Below, one piece after another: positions 1-13,737 of a DNA stretch of 64,000 nt; within the stretch, counting starts at the first letter, position 1, and every line of letters begins with the position of its first letter. Made by a program: the position numbers and the translations under genes. Location of the stretch: assembly GCA_022842595.1 (NCBI GenBank), contig JALHPF010000007.1, positions 112,580 through 176,579 of the forward strand. The letters run 5' to 3'. The notes beneath the pieces are model-generated. The model had not been told where the DNA came from and made no database searches. It worked only from the letters and a program-made list of their open reading frames with translations. Source of the stretch: Rubrivivax sp. (GTDB lineage: Bacteria > Pseudomonadota > Gammaproteobacteria > Burkholderiales > Burkholderiaceae_C).

Positions 1-119
1 GTGTCGTAGTTCGAGAACGACGGCCGGTTGATGGCCGAGACGAACTGTGCCTGCACCTGACCAGCCAGACCGGCAAGCAGACCGAAAAACGCGAGCCAGG
101 TCGAAAGTCTCCGAGTCAT
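1..119 (-). CDS. N-terminus of an exported protein (partial, runs off left edge)
   Basis: Only the first 39 codons are in the window. The protein opens with MTRRLSTWLAFFGLL, a basic start followed by a hydrophobic segment and a probable cleavage after VQA, so it looks like a Sec signal peptide. The ATG at 119 has a CTGGAG ribosome binding site about 9 bases upstream on the minus strand. The mature part seen (QFVSAINRPSF) is too short to assign a family. It lies just downstream of the lipase-like gene on the same strand and may be co-transcribed with it. Confidence 0.6.
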   Translation of the reverse strand, partial: MTRRLSTWLAFFGLLAGLAGQVQAQFVSAINRPSFSNYD

Positions 120-155
120 GTTTTCATGCTCCAGGGTGAAGGAACGGGGGATGGT

Positions 156-1424
156 CTACAGGCCGCGCACCACCTGCGCCATCTGCGACAGCATGGTCTG
201 CCAGTAAGGCTGCACGCAGTCCAGGTGGCCGGAAGGCACGCTCGTGCACTCCTGCAGCAGCACATCGGGCGCGCCGCGGCCCTGCATGGCCTGCAGGGCA
301 TGGGCGCTGGCAACGAAGGGCACGGTCTGGTCGTCGCGGCCATGGAACAGGCGCACAGGCTGGGCGGGCCGCCAGTCGTGCACGTCGCTTTCGCGGTTGA
401 TGGCCGCGCGGTCGTTGTCGAGGAAGATGTCGATGAAGCGACCGTCGAAAACGACATCGCTGTCGCCGGGCATCAGGCGCCTGAGCATCTCGTCGCGAAG
501 CTGTCGCCTGAGGCTCGAGCCCAGGTACTGCAGCAGGTCGGGGTTCACCAGCACCGCCAGCAGCGGGACTTCCCGGCGCACCCGGCGCAGCAGTTCATCC
601 AGCGTCGCGCCCACGTCCAGGGGCCCTGCCCCAGCCGCACTGCCCACGACCGCTGCGGCGATGGCGTCGCCTCTGGCCTGCAGCGCGCGGTGGGCGGCCA
701 GAGTGGCATGGGCACCTTGCGAATAACCCACCAGGAAGAGCTGGCCGTTTAGCGGCAGCCCGACGTTGTTGACATGCACGCTGCCTGCGTCCAGCAGGTC
801 GACGACGGCAGCGGCCATCGGCCCGGCCAGCAGGTAAGGGTGCGGTGCGCCTTTCGAGACGCCGTAGCCCACATAGTCGGCCGCGATCACCACGTAGCCC
901 ATCGACGCCATCACCACCGCCGGCTCGCTGGCCGTCGGGTTGTTGCTGGGCGCCTGGGCGTCGCGAAAGATCGTCGGGTGCTGGTAGCTGATCACGGGGC
1001 TGGCGGCGCCGGCACCCTTGCGCGGCACAGCCAGCAGGCCCGAAGCCACGATGGGCTGGTTGCGGCTGTCGCTGGTGACGTAGGTCAGCCGGAAGGTGTC
1101 GACGTCATAGACCGGGGCGATGGCCGGGACGCGGGCCCCGGCCATCGCGGCCAACACGTCCTGCACGCTCACACGGCCCAGTGGGACAGCGCTGCGCAGG
1201 GTGCCAGGGGTGGTGCCTTCGGCCAGCGTCACCGGGCCCGTGGCCAGCGGCCTGGACGTGGCCTCGGCAGGCGCCTGTATCGAGTTGCCTGCGCTGGCGC
1301 CCACCACAACGGCGTCACCGTCAGCGCCACCACCACATGCGCCGAGCAGGCAAGTCGCTACCAGAGCGCACCAACGCTCTGCGGTGAACCCCCTAGACGG
1401 TTCATTGCGGGAATTCGTCAACAT
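156..1424 (-). CDS. Secreted alpha/beta-hydrolase lipoprotein (lipase-like)
   Basis: A 422-residue protein with an N-terminal signal ending in a lipobox (LLGAC, lipidated Cys30), so it is probably anchored in the outer or inner membrane facing the periplasm. The nucleophile elbow GYSQG places the catalytic serine at residue 235. HGRDDQTVPF carries the likely catalytic aspartate, and SGHLDC near the C-terminus carries the likely histidine. The order matches secretory lipases and related prolyl-oligopeptidase-like esterases; the substrate is unknown. I chose the ATG at 1424 over an upstream ATG at 1490 because it puts the signal peptide at the N-terminus. Confidence 0.75.
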   Translation of the reverse strand: MLTNSRNEPSRGFTAERWCALVATCLLGACGGGADGDAVVVGASAGNSIQAPAEATSRPLATGPVTLAEGTTPGTLRSAVPLGRVSVQDVLAAMAGARVPAIAPVYDVDTFRLTYVTSDSRNQPIVASGLLAVPRKGAGAASPVISYQHPTIFRDAQAPSNNPTASEPAVVMASMGYVVIAADYVGYGVSKGAPHPYLLAGPMAAAVVDLLDAGSVHVNNVGLPLNGQLFLVGYSQGAHATLAAHRALQARGDAIAAAVVGSAAGAGPLDVGATLDELLRRVRREVPLLAVLVNPDLLQYLGSSLRRQLRDEMLRRLMPGDSDVVFDGRFIDIFLDNDRAAINRESDVHDWRPAQPVRLFHGRDDQTVPFVASAHALQAMQGRGAPDVLLQECTSVPSGHLDCVQPYWQTMLSQMAQVVRGL

Positions 1425-1520
1425 GCCTGGATGATGCGCCCGCCACGCTTTTCGGCGTTCCCTGGGGGCATGGTCCGGCGTATAAACCACTCTGCCTCAA
1501 GACTGATCACAGGAACCCGC

Positions 1521-2087
1521 ATGACCCGATTCCACCCGCACTCGACCCTGGCCGCCCTCGTGGCCACGTGCGCTGCGCTGGCCAGCCCGCTTGCCCAGGG
1601 CCAGACCGGCGGCCCGAAGCTGAGCCCGGGCTTGTGGGAGCACAGCTTCACGATGAAAAGCCAAAGCGGCAAGATGGAAAGGGCGATGAAGGAGATGCAG
1701 CAGGCCATGGCCAGCATGCCGCCCGAACAGCGCCGCCAGATGGAAGCGATGATGGGCAAGCAAGGCGTGGCCATCGGCCCGCAGGGCAACAGCGTCAAGG
1801 TCTGCATGAGCAAGGAAGACGCCGAACGCGACCAGCCACCGCCGGCGCAGGAAGGCTGCACGCAGACGGCCCAGCGCAGCGGCAACGTCTGGAGCATTTC
1901 GTTCAAGTGCCAGGGCCCGCCGCCTTCCAGCGGCAACGGCAGCGTCACCATTCAGAGCCCCACCGCCTACAGCGGCATCATCAATGTCGTCACCGACGTC
2001 GATGGCAAGGCCGAGAAGGTGGAAATGGCCACCTCGGGCAAGTGGCTGGGCGCCAATTGCGGCAATATCAAACCCGTCAAGCCTTGA
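1521..2087 (+). CDS. DUF3617 family periplasmic protein
   Basis: A 188-residue exported protein with a Sec signal (cleavage near SPLAQG) and an AGGAA ribosome binding site before the ATG. After the signal comes the [15 protein letters not shown] block typical of DUF3617 proteins, a Met/Gln-rich helix (residues about 55-80), a [10 protein letters not shown] segment, and cysteines probably paired across the domain. Function is unknown in the family. The 3' end overlaps the convergent glgA gene by 11 bases. Confidence 0.75.
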   Translation: MTRFHPHSTLAALVATCAALASPLAQGQTGGPKLSPGLWEHSFTMKSQSGKMERAMKEMQQAMASMPPEQRRQMEAMMGKQGVAIGPQGNSVKVCMSKEDAERDQPPPAQEGCTQTAQRSGNVWSISFKCQGPPPSSGNGSVTIQSPTAYSGIINVVTDVDGKAEKVEMATSGKWLGANCGNIKPVKP

Positions 2088-3567
2088 CGATGCCCGTTCC
2101 TGTTTCAAGGGCCACGGCTTCACTGCGCGCCGTGGCGTAAAGGTCCAGATAGGCTTTCGCCGGCCCGGCCCAGCCCAGCGGCCGGCCCATCGCGTTGACC
2201 ATCAGCGCGTGCCATTGGGCAATGTTCTCGAAGCTGGCCTGGGCGCGGCGAACACAGCGCTCGAAAGCCGAGGGCACGGCCAGGTCGAAGACGAAGCCGG
2301 TGGCGCGGCCACTGGCCACGCTGCCGGGGTCGGTGTCGACGACGGTGTCGGCCAGGCCGCCCACCCGCCGCACGATCGGCAGCGTGCCGTAGCGCAGGCC
2401 GTACATCTGCGTCAGCCCGCAAGGCTCGAACCGGGACGGCACGGCGATGACGTCGGCACCGGCCACCAGGCGATGGGCCCGCGCTTCGTCGTAGCCGATG
2501 AAGACATGCACGCGACCCGGGTGGGCCTGCTGGGCCATCCTGAAGGCGGCTTCCAGCGCTGGTTCGCCCGTGCCCTGCACCGCGAACTGCACACCGGCGG
2601 CAATGAGTTCGGGCATGGCCGCCAGGACCAGGTCCAGACCTTTCTGGGCGGTGAGGCGGCTGACCACCGTCAGCAGCATGGCACCGTCGTCCCGGTCCAG
2701 CCCCAGTTCGGCCTGCAAGGCGCGTTTGCAGTCGCGTTTGCCTTGCAGGCGTTCGGCGTCGTAGCGGGCGGCGATGGCCGGGTCTGTGGCCGGGTTCCAC
2801 AGCGCGTCGTCGATGCCGTTGATGATGCCCGTGACCTGGTCGCCGCGCTCGCGCACCACACCTTCCAGCCCGCAGCCGAATTCGTGGGTGGCGATCTCGC
2901 GCGCATAGTTCGGGCTGACGGTGGTGACGCGGTCGGCGAACTTCAGTCCGGCCTTCATGAAGCTGAGCTGGCCGTGGTATTCGAGCCCGGCCGCCGAAAG
3001 CAGCCGTGTGGCCACGCCCAGCAGCGACCAGTCCTGCATCGGGAACAGCCCCTGGTAGGCCAGGTTGTGCACCGTGAAGATGCTGGCGGCTTCGGTGGGC
3101 CCATGTTCGGCCATGTAGGCGCAGGCCATCGCGGCGTGCCAGTCGTGGGCATGCACCACGTCGGGGGCCCATTGCGGGTCGGCATCGTCGGCAGCCAGGT
3201 GAGCAGCCACCCAGCCCAGCAGGGCGAAGCGCTGCAGGTTGTCGGCCCATTCCTCGCCCTGGCTGTCCTGGTAAGGGCTGCCGCCGCGCTTGTAGAGATA
3301 GGGCGCATCGATGACATACACCGGCAGTTGCGTTCCCGGCATGCGCGCCAGCAGCAGCCGCACGCGCAACGCGCCGAAACAGGAACCGATGTCGATGACG
3401 ATGCGCGCGCCCTGCACGCTTTCCATCACGGCCGGAAGGCCCGGCAACAAGAGGCGCACGTCGGCGCCCTGCTCGGCCAGCGCCACCGGCAGCGCCGCCA
3501 CCACGTCGGCCAGGCCGCCGGTCTTGACCAGCGGGAACACCTCCGCGGCCACATGCAGAACCTTCAT
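2077..3567 (-). CDS. glgA: Glycogen synthase (ADP-glucose-dependent)
   Basis: A 496-residue GT5-family enzyme that extends alpha-1,4-glucan chains from ADP-glucose in the cytosol. The N-terminus [22 protein letters not shown] holds the ADP-glucose-binding KTGGL motif (Lys15). The C-terminal GT-B domain carries [18 protein letters not shown], the sugar-nucleotide site with the conserved glutamate. The start was set at that conserved N-terminus. Its ATG overlaps the glgC stop in an ATGA tetranucleotide, so the two are probably translationally coupled, matching GlgC making the substrate for GlgA. Confidence 0.95.
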   Translation of the reverse strand: MKVLHVAAEVFPLVKTGGLADVVAALPVALAEQGADVRLLLPGLPAVMESVQGARIVIDIGSCFGALRVRLLLARMPGTQLPVYVIDAPYLYKRGGSPYQDSQGEEWADNLQRFALLGWVAAHLAADDADPQWAPDVVHAHDWHAAMACAYMAEHGPTEAASIFTVHNLAYQGLFPMQDWSLLGVATRLLSAAGLEYHGQLSFMKAGLKFADRVTTVSPNYAREIATHEFGCGLEGVVRERGDQVTGIINGIDDALWNPATDPAIAARYDAERLQGKRDCKRALQAELGLDRDDGAMLLTVVSRLTAQKGLDLVLAAMPELIAAGVQFAVQGTGEPALEAAFRMAQQAHPGRVHVFIGYDEARAHRLVAGADVIAVPSRFEPCGLTQMYGLRYGTLPIVRRVGGLADTVVDTDPGSVASGRATGFVFDLAVPSAFERCVRRAQASFENIAQWHALMVNAMGRPLGWAGPAKAYLDLYATARSEAVALETGTGIVKA

Positions 3568-4856
3568 GTCGCGTTGTCGAAGGTGTTGGGGCGGAGCATC
3601 TCGCGCGTCACCAAGGTGATGCCCGATTCGGTGCGGTAGAAGCGTTCGGCGTCGGCCGCGGCATCTTCGCCGATGACCATGCCGTCGGGGATGTGGCAGT
3701 CGCGGTCGATGACGGCACGGGTGATGCGCGCGCCACGGCCCACCTGCACGCCCGGCAGCACGACCGACCAGCTGACGCTGGCATGCGAGTGCACGCGCAC
3801 GTTGGAGAACAGGGTCGAGCGGAACACCGACCCCGAGACGATGCAACCGCCCGACACCAGTGACTCGATGGCCATGCCGCGCCGGTCTTCCTGGTTGTGC
3901 ACGAACTTGGCTGGCGGCAACTGCGGCTGGTAGGTCCAGATCGGCCAGTTGGTGTCGTACAGGTTGAGCAAGGGGTCGGTGGCCGTCAGGTCGATATTGG
4001 CGTCCCAGTACGCGTCGATCGTGCCCACGTCGCGCCAATAGGGGGGCTGGCCGATCTTGCCGCCCACGCAACTCAGTTCGAACGGGTGCGCCACGGCCAG
4101 GCCGGCCTTCACCATCTTCGGGATGATGTCCTTGCCGAAGTCGTGGCTGGACGCCGGGTCGTTCATGTCGCGTTCGAGCTCGCGGTACAGGAATCGTGCG
4201 TTGAAGATGTAGATGCCCATGCTCGCCAGCGTGCGGCCGGGCTTGCCGGGAATGGTGGGCGGCACGGGCGGCTTTTCGACGAAGTCGACGATGCGCCGGT
4301 GTTCGTCGATCGCCATGCAGCCGAAGGCCGCGGCTTCTTCCTGGCTGACTTCGATGCAGCCGACCGTGCATTCGCTGCCGAACTGGCGGTGCATGGACAC
4401 GTGGTCGGCCAGCATCACGGCGTAGTTCTGCTTGTAGATGTGGTCGCCGGCCAGGACAACGACGTAATCGGCACGGTAGGCAGCCAGGATGTCCTGGTTC
4501 TGGTACACGGCGTCGGCGGTGCCGCGATACCAGCTTTCTTCGTCGACACGCTGCTGCGCGGGCAGCAGGTCGACGAATTCGTTCATCTCGCTCTTCAGGA
4601 AGGCCCAGCCCCGCTGCAGATGGCGCAGCAGGCTGTGGCTCTTGTACTGGGTGATGACGCCGATGCGGCGGATGCCGCTGTTCATGCAGTTCGACAACGC
4701 GAAGTCGACGATGCGGAACTTGCCGCCGAAGTACACCGCTGGCTTGGCCCGGCTGTCGGTCAGGTTCTTCAGGCGGCTGCCGCGGCCGCCTGCCAGCACC
4801 AGCGCCACGGCCCGCCGCGGCAGGTCGAGGCTCTGGGCCACATCGATGGGTCTCAT
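3564..4856 (-). CDS. glgC: Glucose-1-phosphate adenylyltransferase (ADP-glucose pyrophosphorylase)
   Basis: A 430-residue enzyme, the usual size for bacterial GlgC. It makes ADP-glucose from ATP and glucose-1-phosphate, the committed step of glycogen synthesis. It shows the nucleotidyltransferase motif [13 protein letters not shown], the allosteric and catalytic block [29 protein letters not shown], and a C-terminal left-handed beta-helix segment. It is the first gene of the leftward glgCA operon and faces glgP across a shared 340-bp region. Confidence 0.95.
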   Translation of the reverse strand: MRPIDVAQSLDLPRRAVALVLAGGRGSRLKNLTDSRAKPAVYFGGKFRIVDFALSNCMNSGIRRIGVITQYKSHSLLRHLQRGWAFLKSEMNEFVDLLPAQQRVDEESWYRGTADAVYQNQDILAAYRADYVVVLAGDHIYKQNYAVMLADHVSMHRQFGSECTVGCIEVSQEEAAAFGCMAIDEHRRIVDFVEKPPVPPTIPGKPGRTLASMGIYIFNARFLYRELERDMNDPASSHDFGKDIIPKMVKAGLAVAHPFELSCVGGKIGQPPYWRDVGTIDAYWDANIDLTATDPLLNLYDTNWPIWTYQPQLPPAKFVHNQEDRRGMAIESLVSGGCIVSGSVFRSTLFSNVRVHSHASVSWSVVLPGVQVGRGARITRAVIDRDCHIPDGMVIGEDAAADAERFYRTESGITLVTREMLRPNTFDNAT

Positions 4857-5196
4857 GTCGTCTCCTGATTCTGCAAGAAAATTACAAAGCCTGGCGCCGC
4901 GGCGCTAATTCGAACCTGTGGATTGAAATTCAAGTGGTTTGCCAGAAGTAGCGGCTAAACCCTTGTCGGAACGAGAATCGAAGTCTTGTTCGCGAACATC
5001 CGTGAAACTCGACCGAGTGGTGAAGTCAACAAAACCGGGACGATTTGTAGTTGGACTACAGCGCATCGATGCAGCTTTCGTTGACGTTGCGCGGCTTCAT
5101 CAAGGACACTCCAAGCGTCTGGCCTGCTGTGAAAGATCGGCATGGCACGGCCCCTGCAAGCCCCGTTCGCACCTGCCCCCAGCACATCGCCCGCCC
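4857..5196. promoter_or_regulatory. Divergent control region between glgCA and glgPBX-malQ
   Basis: This 340-bp gap separates two divergent glycogen operons and is visibly more AT-rich than the flanking genes (for example around 4865-4990), as expected for back-to-back promoters. A short inverted repeat, GTAGT-TGG-ACTAC, lies at 5047-5059 and could be an operator half. An open frame continues upstream of the chosen glgP start, but its translation has no glycogen phosphorylase similarity that I recognise. I could not assign -35/-10 elements with confidence. Confidence 0.45.
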
Positions 5197-7652
<2,456 letters not shown>

Positions 7653-7653
<1 letters not shown>

Positions 7654-9893
7654 TGCCAGCCGAAAGCACGGCGGCAGGCCCGGACAAGCCCGAGAATGGC
7701 CCCACGATGCTGAGCTTGCAAGACGCCGAATTGCTGCGCCTGGGGCGCCACCCCGACCCCTGCGCCATGCTGGGCCCGCACACCGCTGCCGACGGCAGCC
7801 AGTGGGTGCGTGTCTTCCTTCCCGGGGCCATCACCGTGTGGGTGCTGCCGCTGGGCAGCGAACCTGCCAGCCTGTCGCCGCCGGCGCCGCTGGGCATGCG
7901 CCACGAGGAAGGCCTGTTCGAAGGGCCCTGGGCCGGCGGTAGCGCCTACCGCCTGGGCGTGCGCTGGGCCGACGGCAGCGAATCGATGGTCGAGGACGCC
8001 TATCGCTTCGGCATGGTTCTGGGCGAAATGGACGTCTGGCTGCTCGCCGAGGGCAAGCACCTTCGGCCCTACGAGGTGCTGGGCGCCAACCCCTGCGTGA
8101 TGGAGGGCGTGGCCGGCACCGCCTTCGCCGTGTGGGCACCCAACGCCAGCCGCGTCAGCGTGGTCGGCGACTTCAACTTCTGGGACGGCCGCCGCCACCC
8201 GCTGCGGCTGCGGCGCGAATGCGGCGTGTGGGAACTGTTCGTGCCCGGCGTGGCCGTCGGGGCGCGCTACAAGTACGAACTGCTCGCCGCCGACGGCCGA
8301 CTGCTGCCGCAAAAGGCCGACCCCTACGCCCGCCAGAGCGAGCTGCGCCCGGCCACTGCCAGCGTGGTGGCCGAGATGCCGGCCTTCGCCCCGCCATCGG
8401 CGGACCGCCAGGCCGCCAACGCGCTGGACGCGCCGATGTCCATCTACGAAGTGCACCTGGCCAGTTGGCGGCGCAAGCCCGAGGAAGACGGCCGCTGGCT
8501 GAACTGGGACGAGCTCGCCACGACCCTGGTGCCCTATGCCAGCGACCTGGGTTTCACCCACCTGGAACTGCTGCCCGTCAGCGAGCACCCTTTCGACGGC
8601 AGCTGGGGCTACCAGACCCTGGGCCTGTTCTCGCCGACGGCCCGCTTCGGCGACGCGGCGGGTTTTCGCCGCTTCGTCGACGCCGCGCATGCTGCCGGCC
8701 TGGGGGTGCTGCTGGACTGGGTACCCGCGCACTTTCCCACCGACGCGCACGGCCTGGTCGAATTCGACGGCACCCACCTCTACGAGTACGCCGACCGCCG
8801 CGAGGGCTTCCACACCGACTGGAACACCCTCATCTACAACTTCGGCCGGACCGAGGTGCGCAACTTCCTCGTGGCCAGCGCCCTGTACTGGCTGGAGCGT
8901 TTCGACGTCGACGGCCTGCGTGTCGACGCCGTGGCCTCGATGCTCTACCGCGACTACAGCCGCAAGGCCGGCGAGTGGATCCCGAACGCCCATGGCGGCC
9001 GCGAGAACCTGGAAGCCATCGCCTTCCTGAAGCGCACCAACGAAGTGGTGGGCGGCGAACGCCCGCAGGCCGTGACCATGGCCGAGGAAAGCACCGCCTT
9101 CCCGGCGGTCAGCCGCCCGACCTGGGCCGGCGGCCTGGGCTTCCACTTCAAGTGGAACATGGGCTGGATGCACGACACCCTGCAATACATGCAGCGCGAC
9201 CCCATCCACCGCCCCTACCACCAGGGCGAGATGACCTTCGGCCTGGTCTACGCCTTCAACGAGAACTTCGTCCTGCCGATCAGCCACGACGAGGTGGTGC
9301 ACGGCAAGGGCAGCCTGCTGGCGAAGATGCCCGGCGACCGCTGGCAGAAGTTCGCGAACCTGCGCGCCTACCTCGGCTTCATGTGGGGGCACCCTGGCAA
9401 GAAGCTGCTGTTCATGGGCTGCGAATTCGGCCAGGAACGCGAATGGAACCATGACGCCAGCCTGGACTGGCACCTGCTGGCGCAACCCGAACACCAGGGT
9501 CTGCAGAACCTGGTGCGTGACCTGAACGGCCTGTACGTGAAAAGCCCGGCACTGTTCGAACAGGACTTCACCGGCGCCGGCTTCGAATGGATCGACCATG
9601 ACGATGCGCGCCGCAGCACCTTGAGCTTCCTGCGCAAGTCGGCCGACGGCCAGGCCGTGCTCGTGGTGTGCAACTTCGCGCCGGTGGTGCACCATGGCTT
9701 CCGGCTGGGCGTGCCCTGGGCCGGCACCTGGCGCGAGCGGCTGAACACCGATTCAACGCACTACGGCGGCAGCAACGTCGGCACGCCGCTCGGCGCCGCC
9801 GTCACCGAAGCGGTGCCCAGCCATGGGCGCGCCCAGTCCATCGTGCTCAGCCTGCCGCCGCTGGCCACCGTGTTTCTGGAATGGACCGACTGA
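7653..9893 (+). CDS. glgB: 1,4-alpha-glucan branching enzyme
   Basis: A 746-residue GH13 enzyme that introduces alpha-1,6 branches. It has an N-terminal carbohydrate-binding-like domain, then the second beta-sandwich ([25 protein letters not shown]). The catalytic barrel has the nucleophile in [17 protein letters not shown] (Asp425), the acid/base glutamate in AEESTAF (about residue 478) and the transition-state site [12 protein letters not shown]. The ATG at 7653 overlaps the glgP stop. An internal ATG at 7707 is a possible alternative start. It overlaps glgX by 13 bases. Confidence 0.94.
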
Positions 9894-12022
9894 GCACGAC
9901 CTTCCGCGCTGAAGCGCCGGTGCGGGCGGCGCTGCAGGAAGGCCGGCCCTGGCCGATGGGCGCCAGCGTGGGCGAAGGCGGCGTCAACTTCGCCGTGTTC
10001 TCGGCCCACGCCACGCAAGTCGAGCTGTGCCTGTTCGACAGCGAAGGTGAAGTCGAAATGGCGCGCGTGCCGCTGCCCGGCCGCAGCGGCGATGTCTTTC
10101 ACGGATTCCTGCCAGGCGCTGCGGCGGGGTTGGTGTACGGCCTGCGCGCACAGGGTTCGTGGCGACCCGACCGCGGCCACCGCTTCAACCCCTACAAGCT
10201 GCTGCTGGACCCCTGGGCACGCGAGATCGTGGCACCTGCGGGCGGCTTCAGCTGGAAGGGCCCGCACTGCGGCCATGACCACGAACACCCTGGCCACATG
10301 GACACCCGCGACAACGCGCGCTGGGCCCACAAGGCGCGGGTGGTGCAGGACAGCTTCGACTGGGAAGGCGACCACCACCCGCGCACGCCGCTGGCCGCCA
10401 GCGTGCTGTACGAAGTGCACGTGCGCAGCTTCACCAAGCTGCTGCCTGGGGTGCCCGAGGCCCTGCGCGGCACTTACGCGGGCATGGCGCACGACGCCGC
10501 CATCGGCCACCTGCGGCGGCTGGGTGTCACCGCCGTCAGCCTGCTGCCGGTGCACCAGCTGCTGAGCGAGGCGCGCCTGGTCGAACACGGGCTCGTGAAC
10601 CATTGGGGCTACAACACGCTGGGCTTCTTCTGCCCCGAGCCGCGCTACGCCGCCACCAGCGCAACGCGCGACGAGTTCAAGCGTCTGGTGCAGCGCCTGC
10701 ACGCCGCGGGCATCGAGGTCATCCTCGACGTCGTCTACAACCACACCTGCGAGGGCGACGAACGTGGCGCCACGCTCAGCTGGCGCGGCTTGGACAACGC
10801 CAGCTGGTACCGCCTGCCGCCGGGCGCCAAGGACCACTACGACAACTACAGCGGCTGCGGCAACACCGTAGACATCCGCCACCCGCGTGTGCTGCAGATG
10901 GTGCTGGACAGCCTGCGCCACTGGGTCCAGGAATTCCACGTCGACGGCTTCCGCTTCGACCTGGGCCCCGTGCTGGGCCGGGGCGACCACGGCTTCGAAC
11001 GCGACGGCCCGTTCTTCAAGACCGTGCTGCAGGACCCGGCGCTGCAGGGCACCAAGATGATCGCCGAGCCCTGGGACATCGGTCCCGGCGGCTACCAGGT
11101 GGGCAACTTCCCGCGCGGCTGGGCTGAATGGAACGACCACTTCCGCGACACCGCACGGGCCTTCTGGCTGGGTGGCGACTGCACGCGCGGCGAGATGGCG
11201 CTGCGCCTGGCCGGCAGCAGCGACCTGTTCCAGGCCCGCCAGCGCCCGCCTTGCGAGGGCATCAACTACATCGTCAGCCATGACGGCTTCACCCTGGCCG
11301 ATCTGGTGAGCTACGACCTGAAGCACAACCAGGCCAACCTGGAAGACAACCGCGACGGCCACGGCCACAACCTCAGCTGGAACTGCGGCTGGGAAGGCCC
11401 CACCACCGACCCCGTGGTGCTGAGCTTGCGCACCCGGCTGCAGCGCGCCTTGCTGGCCACCCTGCTGCTCGCCCAGGGCACGCCGATGCTGGCCGCCGGC
11501 GACGAACTCGGCCACAGCCAGGGTGGCAACAACAACCCCTACTGCCAGGACAACGCCATCACCTGGATCGACTGGGCCCGCGCCGACGCCGCCCTGGCCG
11601 ACTACACCGCCACCCTCGTTTCGCTGCGCAAGCGGCTGATGCCGCTGGGCCCGCGCTGGTACACCGGCGTGGCCGACGCCCGCGGCCTGGCCGACCTGGC
11701 CTGGCTGCGCCGCGTCGGCGAGCCGCTGACGCCCGAGCACTGGGACAACCGCATGTCGCGCGTCATGGGTGCCTTCATCGGTGCGCCAGGTGGTTCAAGC
11801 GAACCGCTGCTGCTGCTGATCAACGGCCGCGACATGGACGCCAGCTTCCGGCTGCCACCCGGCGGCTGGGTGGCCGAGCTCGACAGCGCCAACACCGACG
11901 GTCGCAGCACGTGGCGGCACCCCGCAGATTCGCCTGCCAACGCGCCGGACCACTTCCCATTGCGCGCCCGCAGCCTCGTGCTGCTGCGCGCCTTGCCCGA
12001 CACTGCAGGAACCATCCGATGA
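9881..12022 (+). CDS. glgX: Glycogen debranching enzyme
   Basis: A 713-residue GH13 isoamylase-type enzyme that removes alpha-1,6 side chains left by GlgP. Catalytic residues are visible: the nucleophile in [11 protein letters not shown] (Asp360), the acid/base in MIAEPWDIG (Glu396) and the [14 protein letters not shown] block. [20 protein letters not shown] is the N-terminal starch-binding-like sandwich. The start (MDRLST) lies inside the end of glgB. The stop overlaps the malQ start as ATGA, so the rightward operon is continuously overlapped. Confidence 0.93.
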   Translation: MDRLSTTFRAEAPVRAALQEGRPWPMGASVGEGGVNFAVFSAHATQVELCLFDSEGEVEMARVPLPGRSGDVFHGFLPGAAAGLVYGLRAQGSWRPDRGHRFNPYKLLLDPWAREIVAPAGGFSWKGPHCGHDHEHPGHMDTRDNARWAHKARVVQDSFDWEGDHHPRTPLAASVLYEVHVRSFTKLLPGVPEALRGTYAGMAHDAAIGHLRRLGVTAVSLLPVHQLLSEARLVEHGLVNHWGYNTLGFFCPEPRYAATSATRDEFKRLVQRLHAAGIEVILDVVYNHTCEGDERGATLSWRGLDNASWYRLPPGAKDHYDNYSGCGNTVDIRHPRVLQMVLDSLRHWVQEFHVDGFRFDLGPVLGRGDHGFERDGPFFKTVLQDPALQGTKMIAEPWDIGPGGYQVGNFPRGWAEWNDHFRDTARAFWLGGDCTRGEMALRLAGSSDLFQARQRPPCEGINYIVSHDGFTLADLVSYDLKHNQANLEDNRDGHGHNLSWNCGWEGPTTDPVVLSLRTRLQRALLATLLLAQGTPMLAAGDELGHSQGGNNNPYCQDNAITWIDWARADAALADYTATLVSLRKRLMPLGPRWYTGVADARGLADLAWLRRVGEPLTPEHWDNRMSRVMGAFIGAPGGSSEPLLLLINGRDMDASFRLPPGGWVAELDSANTDGRSTWRHPADSPANAPDHFPLRARSLVLLRALPDTAGTIR

Positions 12023-13518
12023 GATTCCCACGCGCCAGCGGTGTTTTGCTGCACCCCACGTCCCTGCCCGGCCCGCATGGCTCCGGCGATCTCGGGCCCG
12101 AGGCCTACCACTTCGTCGACTGGCTGGTGGCTGCTGGTCAGAAGCTGTGGCAGCTGCTGCCGCTGGCCGGTATCGGCCCGGGCAATTCGCCCTACATGAG
12201 CAACTCGGCTTTCGCCGGCAATGCCCTGCTCGTCGACCTGGCGGAATTGCAGGAACAGGGCTGGCTGGACGCAGCCGACCTGGCCCCCGTGCCCGGGCTT
12301 GCCGGGGCCGCTGACGATGCCCAGATCGACTTCAGCGTGATGTACCCGTTCCGCATGGAACGCCTGGCCAAGGCCGCGGCGCGCTTCGCGGCGAACGGCA
12401 CGCCGGCCCAGCAAGCCGACTTCGCCGCCTTCCATGCCGACCACGCCAGTTGGCTGACCGACTACGCCCTCTTCATGAGCATCTGCGAGAGCTGCGGCTG
12501 GCAGGACTGGTGCGAATGGGAGCCCGGGCTGGCTGCGCGCAAGCCGGCCGCCCTGGCCGCCGCCACCGCCAGGCATGCCGAGCGCATGGCGTTCTGGCAG
12601 TTCTGCCAATGGCGCTTCTACCGCCAGTGGGCGGCGCTCAAGGCCTACGCCAACGGCCGTGGCGTGCAGATCATCGGCGACACGCCGATCTTCATCGCTT
12701 ACCTCAGCGCCGAGGTCTGGGCCAACCAGCATCTGTTCGAACTGGACGAGGCTGGCCGCCCCACCGTGGTGGCCGGCGTGCCGCCCGACTTCTTCGCGGC
12801 CACCGGCCAGCGCTGGGGCAACCCGCTCTACCGCTGGGCCGAACACGCCAAGGACGGCTATGCCTGGTGGGTGGAGCGCATCCGCCGCACCTTCGAGCTG
12901 GTCGATATCGTTCGCATCGACCACTTCCGCGGCTTCGCGGGCTACTGGGAGATACCGGCCAGCGAACCCACCGCGATGAACGGCCAGTGGCTGCCCGGGC
13001 CGGGCGAGCCGCTGTTCAAGGCCATCAACAAGGCGCTGGGGCCGATGCCCATCATTGCCGAGGACCTGGGCGTCATCACCCCGGACGTCGAGGCGCTGCG
13101 CAAGAAGTTCGGCCTGCCGGGCATGCGCATCCTGCAGTTCGCCTTCAACGGCGACGCCAGCGACCGCTTCCTGCCGCACAACCACGAGCCCGACACCGTC
13201 GTCTACACCGGCACCCACGACAACGACACCGTCGCCGGCTGGTGGGCCACGGCCACCGACCACGAACGCCACTACGCCCGCGGCTACTTCAACACCGACG
13301 GCCACGACATGCCCTGGACCTTCATCCGCGCGGCCATGGCCAGCGTCGCCGACACCTGCGTGCACCCGCTGCAGGACGTGCTGGCGCTGCCCAGCGAATG
13401 CCGCATGAATTTTCCGGGCCAGGAAAGCGGCTGGTGGGGCTGGCGCTTCCAGTGGGCCCAGGTGCAGCCCTGGCATGCGCAGCGGCTGGCGGAACTGGGG
13501 CGGCTGTACGGGCGTTGA
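12019..13518 (+). CDS. malQ: 4-alpha-glucanotransferase (amylomaltase)
   Basis: A 499-residue GH77 enzyme of the short bacterial form (no N-terminal extension). It transfers maltodextrin segments between chains, recycling the short glucans left by GlgP and Glg[22 protein letters not shown] is the family N-terminus. Asp301 (VRIDHFRGF) is the nucleophile, Glu348 (IIAEDLG) the acid/base and Asp401 (GTHDND) the third carboxylate. It is the last gene of the rightward glg operon; a 219-bp gap follows. Confidence 0.94.
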   Translation: MRFPRASGVLLHPTSLPGPHGSGDLGPEAYHFVDWLVAAGQKLWQLLPLAGIGPGNSPYMSNSAFAGNALLVDLAELQEQGWLDAADLAPVPGLAGAADDAQIDFSVMYPFRMERLAKAAARFAANGTPAQQADFAAFHADHASWLTDYALFMSICESCGWQDWCEWEPGLAARKPAALAAATARHAERMAFWQFCQWRFYRQWAALKAYANGRGVQIIGDTPIFIAYLSAEVWANQHLFELDEAGRPTVVAGVPPDFFAATGQRWGNPLYRWAEHAKDGYAWWVERIRRTFELVDIVRIDHFRGFAGYWEIPASEPTAMNGQWLPGPGEPLFKAINKALGPMPIIAEDLGVITPDVEALRKKFGLPGMRILQFAFNGDASDRFLPHNHEPDTVVYTGTHDNDTVAGWWATATDHERHYARGYFNTDGHDMPWTFIRAAMASVADTCVHPLQDVLALPSECRMNFPGQESGWWGWRFQWAQVQPWHAQRLAELGRLYGR

Positions 13519-13737
13519 GGTTCGGCGCCAGCTTGTGCTGAATAGGTCAGCACGACCATAAACGACCATCAGCCTTTCACCGAGCTGGCAGCACGCGCTG
13601 GATTCAGGAACTTGCCAGCGTGGCACCACGGCCGCCACGGCCTTTCGTCACCTGCGCGACAGGGCAAGCCCGGCTGCCCGGGTGCCGGCATGCCCGCCAG
13701 AATCTGCGGCACAACGACAGCTCTGGAGACACTCCCG